This document shows, piece by piece, positions 34,405 through 42,632 of a stretch of 64,000 nucleotides of DNA (the stretch's first letter is position 1; each line of letters begins with the position of its first letter). A program made the position numbers and the translations under genes. This stretch comes from Corynebacterium imitans. Its GTDB lineage: Bacteria > Actinomycetota > Actinomycetes > Mycobacteriales > Mycobacteriaceae. Below the pieces are notes generated by a model. It made no database searches and was not told where the DNA came from. It saw only the letters and a program-made list of their open reading frames with translations. The DNA lies in contig NZ_CP009211.1 of assembly GCF_000739455.1 (NCBI RefSeq), positions 186,001 to 250,000 of the forward strand, in the 5' to 3' direction.

Positions 34405-36789
34405 TTACGCGTTTGGCGTCGTGAAGCTGGCGTCGGCAGTCATCGACGCCAGCGCGCCCAGCAACTTCAGCGCGGCGTGCTTGTTCAGCGGCTGGTTGCC
34501 GTTGCCGCACTTCGGAGACTGCACGCACGACGGGCAGCCATCCTCGCATTGGCAGGAGCGCACCGCCTCAAACGTGGCAGTGATCCATTCGCCAAAGCGC
34601 GCGTAGCCCTCATCGGCAAACCCCGCCCCGCCGGGGTGGCCGTCGTAGACGAAGACCGTCGGCAGCATCGTGTCCGGGTGCAGCGCCGTCGACACGCCGC
34701 CGATATCCCAGCGGTCGCACGTGGCGAGCAGCGGCAGCAAGCCAATGGCCGCGTGCTCTGCGGCGTGCAGGGCGCCTGGGATGTCCCCGGCCGCGATGCC
34801 CATCGCCTCCAAGGCGAGCGGGTCGATGGTGTAGGCCACGGCCCGGGTGAGCAGCGTCTGCTCGGGAAGATCGAGCGGGATGTGCTCGGAGACGGTGCCG
34901 TCGGCAAGCCGCACGACGTAGCCGGTGACCCGGTCGGTGACCTCTACGTCCACGCTGGCCACCCACAGCCCCGGCGAGGGGTTGCAGCGGGCGGTGGCTT
35001 CGCCCAGGATCGCGATGTCGGTCGTCGAGCGTGCCTGCGTGGAGTAGTCGGGCGTATCCGGCACCACCAGTGCCACGTAATTGTCCAGGTCCAGCTGCTG
35101 GACCACGAAGGACTCGCCCTGGTGCAGGTAGACCGCGCCGTCGTGGACCTGGGTCGCGGCGCGCGCGGCATCTACCGTGCCCAGCAGCCGCCCGTCGGTG
35201 GTATCCACGATCATCACTTCTTCGCCTGCGCCTCCGCGCAAAGACACAGCGGCGTGGGCGGTTTCCGGGGTGAGTTCGCCCTCGATGAGCGGGGTGGCGA
35301 ACCAGCCGCGGGGGCGGCGTCGCAAAAAGCCCTCCTCGGTGAGTTTTTCCACCACCTCGTGGGCACCGAAGGCCTCAACGTCGGCCTCCGTGAGCGGGCG
35401 CTCCACCGCGGCACAATAGACGTGCCCGCGCAGAATGTAGGGGTTGTGCGGGTTAAACACCGAGGTCTCCACCGGTGTGCCCAAAAGCGCTTCCGGGTGG
35501 TGGACAAGGTAGGTGTCCATCGGCTCGTCGCGCGCCACCATCACCACTACCGACGCCTGCCCGCGCCTGCCCGCGCGCCCCGCTTGCTGCCGGAAGGACG
35601 CGACCGTGCCCGGGAACCCGGCCATCACCACCGCATCGAGCCCGCCGACGTCGATGCCCAACTCCAGGGCGTTCGTCGTGGCCAGGCCCAACAAGTCGCC
35701 CTCGTCGAGCGCGCGCTCCAGCTTCCGACGATCCTCCGCCAAATAGCCCGCGCGGTAGGACGCCACCCGGTTTGCCATATCGGCACGCCCTGCCACCACC
35801 AGGTCCTCCTGCGCGCGCAGCGCCACCGTCTCCGCGGCGCGCCGGGAGCGCACGAATGTCAGGGTGCGGGCACCCTCTTTGACCAGCGTGGCCATGATCG
35901 CCGCGGCCTCTGTCGAAGCGGCGTAGCGGACCGGAGCGCCGTGCTCGCCCTCGGCACCCTCGATGAATCCGGGCTCCCACAAGGCGATGGTGCGGGTGCC
36001 GGTCGGGGCGGTGTCGCGGGTGATCGCCGTGACCTCGTGGCCGCACAGCCGCGTCGCGTGCGCAGCCGGGTCGGCCGCCGTCGCGGAAGCAAAGACCACC
36101 ACCGGGTGCGCGCCGTACGCGGCCGCGATACGCAGCAGGCGGCGCAACACGAGGGAGACGTTGGCACCGAAGACACCGCGGTAGGTGTGGCACTCGTCAA
36201 CCACGATAAAGCGCAGGTGGCGCAGGAAACGCGCCCACCGCGGGTGCGCAGCAAGGATGCCGGCGTGCAGCATGTCCGGGTTGGAAAAGACGAAACGGGA
36301 GGCCTCGCGGATACCGGCGCGGGCCTCGGTCGGCGTGTCCCCGTCGTACGGGGCCGGGTGCACTCCGGAAAGCTCGTCGATCTGCGCGGTCATCCGCGCC
36401 GTGGCCTGCAGCTGGTCCGAGCCGAGGGCTTTGGTGGGCGTGAGGTAGAGCGCGCACGCCGTCGGATCCTTAGCCAGCGCGGTGAGGATGGGCAGCTGGT
36501 AGCCCAGCGACTTGCCCGAGGAGGTGCCGGTTGCGAGCACCGTGTCGTGGCCCTCCCACACCGACTGCGCGCAGTGGGCTTGGTGGGCGTAGGGGGAGGT
36601 GATGGTGGCGTCGATAAGCAACTGCTTGAGCGACGGAAGTACCCACTCGGGCCATTCGGCGTACTGCGCGGGGGTAGCCCCGCACTCCTCGACGTGCGTG
36701 ATGGTCGATGTGCCAAAACGCCCGCGGAGCTGGGCAATGAGCTCCTGACCGAGCGAACTGGGTGGGGGAGTGGGGCGGTGATCAGTCAT
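34405..36789 (-). CDS. DEAD/DEAH-box helicase with C-terminal zinc domain (MrfA-like)
   Basis: 794-residue SF2 helicase. Q-motif region HQAHCAQS, motif I TGTSSGKSLG, motif II DECHTY, motif III SATAAD and motif VI QQAGRAGRRGQ are present. The C-terminal DUF1998/MZB domain ends in four cysteines (CQCEDGCPSCVQSPKC). It matches B. subtilis MrfA/YprA, which works in mitomycin C repair, and mycobacterial Rv3649. A repair role is inferred. It converges with the tad operon with a 10-bp gap. Confidence 0.92.
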   Translation of the reverse strand: MTDHRPTPPPSSLGQELIAQLRGRFGTSTITHVEECGATPAQYAEWPEWVLPSLKQLLIDATITSPYAHQAHCAQSVWEGHDTVLATGTSSGKSLGYQLPILTALAKDPTACALYLTPTKALGSDQLQATARMTAQIDELSGVHPAPYDGDTPTEARAGIREASRFVFSNPDMLHAGILAAHPRWARFLRHLRFIVVDECHTYRGVFGANVSLVLRRLLRIAAAYGAHPVVVFASATAADPAAHATRLCGHEVTAITRDTAPTGTRTIALWEPGFIEGAEGEHGAPVRYAASTEAAAIMATLVKEGARTLTFVRSRRAAETVALRAQEDLVVAGRADMANRVASYRAGYLAEDRRKLERALDEGDLLGLATTNALELGIDVGGLDAVVMAGFPGTVASFRQQAGRAGRRGQASVVVMVARDEPMDTYLVHHPEALLGTPVETSVFNPHNPYILRGHVYCAAVERPLTEADVEAFGAHEVVEKLTEEGFLRRRPRGWFATPLIEGELTPETAHAAVSLRGGAGEEVMIVDTTDGRLLGTVDAARAATQVHDGAVYLHQGESFVVQQLDLDNYVALVVPDTPDYSTQARSTTDIAILGEATARCNPSPGLWVASVDVEVTDRVTGYVVRLADGTVSEHIPLDLPEQTLLTRAVAYTIDPLALEAMGIAAGDIPGALHAAEHAAIGLLPLLATCDRWDIGGVSTALHPDTMLPTVFVYDGHPGGAGFADEGYARFGEWITATFEAVRSCQCEDGCPSCVQSPKCGNGNQPLNKHAALKLLGALASMTADASFTTPNA

Positions 36790-36984
36790 GGCACCGAAAA
36801 GTATGCCATCTTGCTATGCCAAACCTTCGAAGTCATGGCAGACTGGTGCGTGGTCAGAAGATTTTGTGTGCGCCCTTGAAAAGGTGCTCGCGAGGTTAGT
36901 TGACGCGGGCACCAGGCACTTCGAGATGGTCCTGGTGGACGACCAAACACATCTCACCCAAGTTTTTAAGTGAAAGGTTTCACC

Positions 36985-37188
36985 ATGGCTACCGGAACTG
37001 TGAAGTGGTTCAACGCAGAAAAGGGCTTCGGCTTCATCGCGCCGGACGACGGATCCTCCGACGTCTTCGTGCACTACTCCGAGATTCAGGGTTCGGGCTT
37101 CCGCACCCTGGAAGAGAACCAGCAGGTCGAGTTCGAGGTGGGCGAGGGCGCTAAGGGCCCGCAGGCCCAGCAGGTGCGCGCGCTCTAA
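36985..37188 (+). CDS. cspA: Cold-shock protein CspA-like
   Basis: 67-residue single OB-fold RNA chaperone with RNP1 GFGFI and RNP2 VFVHY. GAAAGG lies upstream of the ATG at 36985. The 195-bp gap after the helicase start gives room for a long 5' leader typical of csp mRNAs. It is followed by a strong terminator and then the repeat-rich region. Confidence 0.96.
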   Translation: MATGTVKWFNAEKGFGFIAPDDGSSDVFVHYSEIQGSGFRTLEENQQVEFEVGEGAKGPQAQQVRAL

Positions 37189-37205
37189 GCTCCGCGCTTT
37201 TTGAT

Positions 37206-37258
37206 AAGGCCCCGCTGCCGGTTTTGATGAACCGGTGGCGGGGCCTTTTGCGTTTTTT
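37206..37258 (+). terminator. Terminator after cspA
   Basis: AAGGCCCCGC-TG-CCGGTT / AACCGG-TG-GCGGGGCCTT with loop TTGATG is followed by TTGCGTTTTTT. Strong intrinsic terminator. Confidence 0.9.
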
Positions 37259-37302
37259 GGGGGTGCTGGGCGGGGCAGCCGGGGGCGATTTTTGGTCGAT
37301 CC

Positions 37303-37322
37303 AAATGGAGCTAGCTCCGTTT
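37303..37322. repeat. GGAGCTAGCTCC palindrome, copy 3 (cspA/dedA junction)
   Basis: AAATGGAGCTAGCTCCGTTT. One base pair is a T/G wobble when read as RNA. A 15-bp box CCAGCGACCTGGGGG follows at 37337-37351. Confidence 0.9.
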
Positions 37323-37336
37323 AGAGCAACGGGTTG

Positions 37337-37351
37337 CCAGCGACCTGGGGG
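37337..37351. repeat. CCAGCGACCTGGGGG box, copy 1
   Basis: This exact 15-mer recurs at 37931-37945. Variants (reverse complement CCCCAGGTCGC) lie between the palindromes at 49.6 kb, and a diverged form lies at 26.37 kb. Confidence 0.85.
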
Positions 37352-37354
37352 TGT

Positions 37355-37426
37355 CATGTCTAAGGGCTTTTTGGACAAGGAGTCCAACGACTTTTTGGAC
37401 GGGATGTCTAAGGGCATTTTGGACAT
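37355..37426 (-). repeat. Three 24-bp imperfect tandem repeats, set A
   Basis: Read on the minus strand the units encode MSKMPLDI, PSKKSLDS and LSKKPLDM. They match set B at 37856-37927, which lies on the other strand. Adjacent units form short hairpins (TTGGAC / GTCCAA). Confidence 0.8.
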
Positions 37427-37855
37427 TCCCAGTAGCGGAAAGGCTGAATGGTTTTCGCTATAGAAAAACGCCGCGAGCTGGTTGCCCTCGAGTCCCCTAA
37501 TGTCGACAAAGCCATCACTCCGATGGCGTCGTTCAGAAGCGCGGATGAAAGTCCAAGGCCAACTACGCGGGAGCAGCGGTGCGTGTATAGCCGCCGACGG
37601 CAGACCACCCTAAGACTCAAGGAGCACGTGCTTTAAGCCCTGGTCGCCGCCGACAGCCCCGAGATGATCTACACAGCCCCTGGCGGCGAGAGCTCTTCAG
37701 TGCGCAGCCTCCGGCAGCGGTACGCCACGGGCCGCACGGCCGGTGAGCCAACCTCACCTTGCCGAGGCAACGAAGCACGATCAAGCACGGCGAAGCACCC
37801 CGTAACTGTCCTGCTTGTGACCGCAGCACAGACCACGAGAATGATCCGCTAGAAA
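37427..37855. other. 429-bp unexplained segment between mirrored repeats
   Basis: No recognisable gene. Short open frames exist (for example 37448-37636, 62 residues, Arg-rich), but none has a convincing ribosome site or family match. The segment is enclosed by the two inverted 24-bp repeat sets, so it could be decayed cargo of a small mobile element. Confidence 0.4.
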
Positions 37856-37927
37856 GTGTCCAAGAACTCCATGGATTCCGTGTCCAATAAGTCATTAGAC
37901 TCCGTGTCCAAAAACTCTATAGACATA
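37856..37927 (+). repeat. Three 24-bp imperfect tandem repeats, set B
   Basis: On the plus strand the units encode VSKNSMDS, VSNKSLDS and VSKNSIDI, followed by ACA and the CCAGCGACCTGGGGG box. It mirrors set A in orientation across 429 bp. Confidence 0.8.
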
Positions 37928-37930
37928 ACA

Positions 37931-37945
37931 CCAGCGACCTGGGGG
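37931..37945. repeat. CCAGCGACCTGGGGG box, copy 2
   Basis: Identical 15-mer to 37337-37351, in the same orientation on the plus strand although the neighbouring 24-bp repeats are inverted. Confidence 0.85.
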
Positions 37946-37965
37946 TTTCCGGACCGGGCGGGGCC

Positions 37966-37985
37966 AAATGGAGCTAGCTCCGTTT
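37966..37985. repeat. GGAGCTAGCTCC palindrome, copy 4 (cspA/dedA junction)
   Basis: AAATGGAGCTAGCTCCGTTT, identical to copy 3, 56 bp before the stop of the leftward DedA gene. Confidence 0.9.
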
Positions 37986-38040
37986 AGGACACGTTCAGAA
38001 CAGCCGTTCAGGACAGCCGCGCGGCGTACCCACAAATCCC

Positions 38041-38673
38041 TTACAACGTCGACTGCCCGCGGCGCTCGTCGCGCCAGTCGAAGAACTTGCCCTGCAGTTT
38101 CTGAATGCCGAAGCCGACGAGCGAGCCGAGTAGGACGCCGACCACCATGCCGAGCAGTGGGATGTCGGAAAACAGCGCGCCGCCGGCGTAGCCGATGCCG
38201 ACAGACAGGATCGCCCAGATGATCACGCCGATTGTGTCGTAGAAAAGGAAGGCGAACCAGTTGTAGCGCACCGAACCGAGCACGATCGTGGCCACCCAGC
38301 GCGCCCAGGGCAAAAAGCGGCCGACGATGATGGTGGGTCCGGCACCCCGGTGCATGTTGCGCCGCACCCACAAGATGGCTTGGCCCGCTTTGGATTCGGG
38401 GTCGAGGCGTTCGACAAAACCGATGAGGCGGGCGCCGAGGGCGAAGCAGAGGTTGTCGCCGATAATCGCGCCGATGATTGCAGCGGCGATGACGGCCTTT
38501 ACGCTCGGCACGCCCTGGGAGGCGGCGAATGCACCCGCGAGGTTGAGCACGGTCTCAGAAGGCACGATGGGGGCAAGCGCGTCTGCGACGATGAGCAGGG
38601 TGACCAGGGGGTAGAACAATGGGGTGCCCATGAGCATGTGGAGGAAGTCGATGAATGGGTCGATCATCTCCAT
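38041..38673 (-). CDS. DedA-family membrane protein
   Basis: 210 residues with the VTT/SNARE-associated domain. APIVPSETVLNLAGAFAA gives the conserved Glu of the first re-entrant loop. FVGRFLPWAR-type sequence (IVGRFLPWARWVA) carries the two key Arg residues, and AILSVGIGYAGG closes the domain. DedA proteins act as proton-driven lipid carrier flippases in some bacteria; the substrate here is unknown. Confidence 0.9.
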   Translation of the reverse strand: MEMIDPFIDFLHMLMGTPLFYPLVTLLIVADALAPIVPSETVLNLAGAFAASQGVPSVKAVIAAAIIGAIIGDNLCFALGARLIGFVERLDPESKAGQAILWVRRNMHRGAGPTIIVGRFLPWARWVATIVLGSVRYNWFAFLFYDTIGVIIWAILSVGIGYAGGALFSDIPLLGMVVGVLLGSLVGFGIQKLQGKFFDWRDERRGQSTL

Positions 38674-38897
38674 GGGGAACCTCCTCTCAAATGCCTGCTC
38701 ATGGCGCTTTGCCGTGCGGTGCGTCGTGTCTACGATACGCCCTTGGTGGGGGAGGGCGCAGCGTCGTGTCTGCTACAAATATTGGTGTTTGCAATCCGGC
38801 TTTCATTCGCGCCAGCCGGAGGTGTGCATATACTGCGTGGAAGCGCATGTACCGCAGCGGTACATATATATAGGTGCGAATCGAGTTTTAAAGCGAG
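38674..38897 (+). promoter_or_regulatory. topA promoter region with operator-like palindrome
   Basis: 224 bp divergent region. ATGTACCG-CAG-CGGTACAT (38847-38865) is a perfect palindrome overlapping an AT-rich TATATATAGG stretch likely to hold the topA -10 element. This looks like a repressor site; the regulator is not identifiable. Confidence 0.5.
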
Positions 38898-41822
38898 GTG
38901 TCACGCAGGGTGACGGGAAACGGCAAGACGCTGGTCATCGTGGAGTCGGCGACGAAGGCGAAGAAGATCCAGAAATACCTGGGCGAGGATTACATCGTCG
39001 AGGCTTCTGTCGGCCACATTCGCGACCTGCCGGGCCGCGCTGCGGACATTCCCGCCAAGTACAAGAAGGAGCCGTGGGCAAAGCTGGGCGTGAACCCGGA
39101 CGCCGGTTTCTCCCCGATCTACGTGGTCAGCCCCGACAAGAAGAAAAAGGTGTCTGACCTGCGCGCCAAGCTCAAGGAGTGCGACAAGCTCCTGCTCGCG
39201 ACAGACCCCGACCGCGAGGGTGAGGCGATCGCCTGGCACCTGCTCGAGACGCTGAAGCCGAAGGTGCCGGTGGAGCGCATGGTGTTCAACGAGATCACCG
39301 AGTCCGCGATCCGCGAAGCCGCCGAAAATACCCGCGAGCTGGACATGGATCTGGTCGAGGCGCAGGAGACCCGCCGCATCCTGGACCGCCTCTACGGCTA
39401 CGAGGTTTCGCCAGTGCTGTGGAAGAAGGTCATGCCGCGCCTGTCCGCGGGCCGCGTGCAGTCCGTGGCCACCCGCGTGATCGTGGAGCGCGAACGCGAG
39501 CGCATGGCGTTCATCGCCGCCGAGTACTGGGACATCACCGCCTCGCTTATCCCGCAGCAGGGCGAGAAGACCGAGTTTGACGCGAAGCTTGCCACGCTCG
39601 ATGGGCAGCGCGTGGCGCAGGGGCGCGACTTTGATGACCGGGGAAGGCTGAAGGGGGAGGCGGTGGTCGTCGATAAGCAAAGGGCTCATTCGCTTGCCGA
39701 CGGCCTGCAGGGCCGCCCCATGCACGTCACCGCCGTCGAGGAGAAGCCGTACACCCGGCGCCCGCACGCACCGTTCATGACCTCGACCCTGCAGCAGGAG
39801 GCGGGGCGCAAGCTGCACTTCACCTCTGCGCGCACGATGCGTATTGCGCAGCGGCTGTACGAGAACGGCCACATCACGTACATGCGTACGGACTCGACCT
39901 CCTTGTCCAAACAGGGCTTGCAGGCAGCGCGCTCGGCGGCGACGGAGCTGTACGGCGCGAGCTTCGTATCGAAGTCCCCGCGCACCTACGACCGGAAGGT
40001 GAAGAACTCGCAGGAGGCGCACGAGGCGATCCGTCCCGCGGGTGAGCGTTTCGCTACACCGGGCCAGCTGGGCAGCGCGCTGGATGCGGAGGAGTTCAAG
40101 CTCTACGAGCTGATCTGGCAGCGCACCGTGGCCTCGCAGATGGCGGACGCGCGCGGTAACTCCACCAAGGTAACCGTGGCGGGCGAGGCGGAAAGCGGCG
40201 AGCGCGCCGAATTCACCGCCACCGGCCGCACCATCACCTTCCCCGGCTGGCTGCGCGCGTACTCCGATACGAACGACAAGGAGACGCACCTGCCGCAGCT
40301 TCACGAGGGCGACGCGCTCGATGCGACGAAGCTCAGCGCGGATGAGCACACCACCAACCCGCCGTCGCGCTACAACGAGGCCAGCCTGGTCAAGAAGATG
40401 GAAGACCTGGGTATTGGCCGCCCGTCGACGTACGCCAGCATCATCAAGACGATCCAGGACCGCGGCTACGTGGTCACCCGCGGCAACGCGTTGGTGCCCA
40501 GCTGGGTTGCGTTCTCCGTCATTGGACTTTTGGAGAATAACTTCGACGCGCTGGTGGACTACGACTTTACCTCGTCCATGGAAGACGAGCTGGACGAAAT
40601 CGCGCACGGCAACGAGGACCGCACCGAGTGGCTCACCGGCTTCTACTTCGGCGACGCCGACGCGGACGAGAACATGGCCGAGGCCGTGGCGCGCCGCGGC
40701 GGGCTCAAGCACATCATCGAGGCCAACCTGGAAAGCATCGACGCACGCCAGGTCAACTCGCTCAAACTGTTCGAGGACGCCGAGGGCCGCGACATCAACG
40801 TGCGCGTCGGCCGCTACGGGCCGTATATCGAGCGCCAGGTGGGCGTGACCGAAGAGGGCGAGCCGGAGTACCAGCGCGCCAACCTGCCGGAGTCCTCCAC
40901 CCCGGACGGCATCACGCTGGAGCTGGCGGAGAAGCTCTTCGCCACCCCGCAGTCTGGCCGTGAGCTGGGCGAGAACCCGGCGAACGGGCGCATGGTGGTG
41001 GCCAAGGAGGGCCGCTACGGCCCGTACGTGACCGAGCTGGTGCGCGACGACGAGCGCGAAACCGCCGAGGCGCACGCCGAGGAAGTCATCGCCGCCGAGC
41101 GCGCCGAGGAGGACAAACAGCGCGCCGAGGAAGGCAAGCGCAAGAAGAACTGGGAGACGAAGACCGCGGCGAAGCAGAAGGAGAAGCGCCTCGGCGAGCT
41201 GGTCAACGAGCAGCTCAAGCCTGCGACCGCCTCGCTGTTCAAGTCGATGGAGCCGTCCTCGGTCACCCTCGAGGAGGCACTGAAGCTTCTGAGCCTGCCG
41301 CGCGAGGTGGGCACCGACCCGGCCGACGGCGAGGTCATCACCGCGCAGAATGGCCGCTACGGCCCGTACCTGAAGAAGGGCACGGACTCGCGCTCCCTGG
41401 CCAGCGAGGACCAGATCTTTGCCATCACGCTGGAGGAGGCCCGCCGCATCTATGCGGAGCCGAAGCGCCGTGGCCGCGCCGCCGCGAAGCCGCCGCTGAA
41501 GATGCTGGGCGACAACGACGTCTCGGGCAAGCCGATGAGCATCAAGGATGGCCGCTTCGGCCCGTACGTCACCGACGGCGAGACCAACGCCTCGCTGCAG
41601 CGCGGCGATACCCCGGAGACGGTCACCGACGAGCGCGCGAACGAGCTGCTCTCCGCCCGCCGCGCCCGCGAGGCCGAAGAGGGCCCGAAGAAGGCGACCA
41701 AGAAGAAAGCCACGAAGAAGAAGGCGACCAAGAAGAAAGCGACCAAGCGCGCCAAGAAGACGGTGAAGAAACCCACGCAGACCACCAAGCGCGTGATCAA
41801 GGCCGGCTCGAGGAGGAAGTAA
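38898..41822 (+). CDS. topA: DNA topoisomerase I (type IA)
   Basis: 974-residue enzyme that relaxes negative supercoils. The Toprim domain has VIVESATKAKKIQ and DPDREGEAIAWH, and the catalytic Tyr is in HITYMRTDST. Four C-terminal repeats (GRYGPYI/V/L, GRFGPYV) replace zinc fingers, as in other actinobacteria, and a Lys-rich tail (KKATKKKATKKK...) aids processivity. The GTG at 38898 is taken as the start; a GTG at 38910 is also possible. The stop adjoins the next gene directly. Confidence 0.96.
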   Translation: MSRRVTGNGKTLVIVESATKAKKIQKYLGEDYIVEASVGHIRDLPGRAADIPAKYKKEPWAKLGVNPDAGFSPIYVVSPDKKKKVSDLRAKLKECDKLLLATDPDREGEAIAWHLLETLKPKVPVERMVFNEITESAIREAAENTRELDMDLVEAQETRRILDRLYGYEVSPVLWKKVMPRLSAGRVQSVATRVIVERERERMAFIAAEYWDITASLIPQQGEKTEFDAKLATLDGQRVAQGRDFDDRGRLKGEAVVVDKQRAHSLADGLQGRPMHVTAVEEKPYTRRPHAPFMTSTLQQEAGRKLHFTSARTMRIAQRLYENGHITYMRTDSTSLSKQGLQAARSAATELYGASFVSKSPRTYDRKVKNSQEAHEAIRPAGERFATPGQLGSALDAEEFKLYELIWQRTVASQMADARGNSTKVTVAGEAESGERAEFTATGRTITFPGWLRAYSDTNDKETHLPQLHEGDALDATKLSADEHTTNPPSRYNEASLVKKMEDLGIGRPSTYASIIKTIQDRGYVVTRGNALVPSWVAFSVIGLLENNFDALVDYDFTSSMEDELDEIAHGNEDRTEWLTGFYFGDADADENMAEAVARRGGLKHIIEANLESIDARQVNSLKLFEDAEGRDINVRVGRYGPYIERQVGVTEEGEPEYQRANLPESSTPDGITLELAEKLFATPQSGRELGENPANGRMVVAKEGRYGPYVTELVRDDERETAEAHAEEVIAAERAEEDKQRAEEGKRKKNWETKTAAKQKEKRLGELVNEQLKPATASLFKSMEPSSVTLEEALKLLSLPREVGTDPADGEVITAQNGRYGPYLKKGTDSRSLASEDQIFAITLEEARRIYAEPKRRGRAAAKPPLKMLGDNDVSGKPMSIKDGRFGPYVTDGETNASLQRGDTPETVTDERANELLSARRAREAEEGPKKATKKKATKKKATKKKATKRAKKTVKKPTQTTKRVIKAGSRRK

Positions 41823-42623
41823 ATGCTCACCCGCACTCGCCGCGGTGTCGCTGCGCTTATCGACGCCCTGTTGCCCCACTCCTCCCTCACCCCAGAACGC
41901 GCAGCGTGGGCGGTGAGCGCCGACGCGGCCGGCATTGCGCAGTGCGCCGGGTGGAAGAAGACTGCGCTGGTAGCCGAGCCGCTTACGCGGGTTGCCCTCG
42001 CCGCCGTGCCGCTGCGGGTAAGCCGTAGCGAAGCGGAGCGCGCCGGGGATTCCACCGTCGCCCCGGATTCCGCGCCGGACGCGGACCCGGTGCTCACCTG
42101 CGCGGTGCTCGCCTCTGCCGTGGCCGCCTTCGAACAGGAGCGCGTGCCGCATTCGCCATCCGCGCTGGGCGTGGCGTCCTTGGTGGGCGCGCAGGCCGGC
42201 TACCTCACACGCCTTCTGCAGCGCGACGCCGCGGTAGGCCGGGTCCGCCTCGCCGTCGCTGTCGGCGCTGTTGCTGCCGGTGGCGCGGTTGCCGCGTGGG
42301 CGGATCGCCGCCTGCTGCCCGCCACCCTCATTGGTGGCGCGGCCGTGGCTGCGACGGCGGCAGCGGCGAACGACCCGCTCTTCCGCGCTGACACGAATGA
42401 TCCGGCGCGCGAGGGCTTAAGCCACGGCGCGAACCTGCTTCTCGGCGCCGAGGGGCTGCGACTGCTCACCAACGCGGGCCTGGTCGGAAAAGCGTGCGAC
42501 GCGGCCGGCGTACCTACCTGGATCGGGGAGCGCGGTGCGCGTGCGGCGGTGTCTTGGGCCGGCTCGATCGGCCAGCTCCTGCTCGTCCACGGGCTCAGCG
42601 CCCCTGCGGCCGGTCGCGACTAA
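41823..42623 (+). CDS. Membrane protein of unknown function downstream of topA
   Basis: 266 residues, Ala-rich, with several hydrophobic segments (RVRLAVAVGAVAAGGAVAAWA and LPATLIGGAAVAATAAAA). The second half includes GLSHGANLLLGAEGLRLL. I do not recognise the family with confidence. The ATG is placed immediately after the topA stop, so it is probably cotranscribed and translationally coupled with topA. It converges with cyaB. Confidence 0.7.
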   Translation: MLTRTRRGVAALIDALLPHSSLTPERAAWAVSADAAGIAQCAGWKKTALVAEPLTRVALAAVPLRVSRSEAERAGDSTVAPDSAPDADPVLTCAVLASAVAAFEQERVPHSPSALGVASLVGAQAGYLTRLLQRDAAVGRVRLAVAVGAVAAGGAVAAWADRRLLPATLIGGAAVAATAAAANDPLFRADTNDPAREGLSHGANLLLGAEGLRLLTNAGLVGKACDAAGVPTWIGERGARAAVSWAGSIGQLLLVHGLSAPAAGRD

Positions 42624-42632
42624 GACACGGAA

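Noticed and set aside
34477..36879. 800-codon plus-strand frame opposite the helicase
   Set aside because: No recognisable motifs, and it runs over helicase motifs I-VI.
38901..42152. 1083-codon open frame on the minus strand opposite topA
   Set aside because: Low-complexity Arg/Leu/Val-rich translation, no domain and no ribosome site. It is a high-GC shadow of topA.
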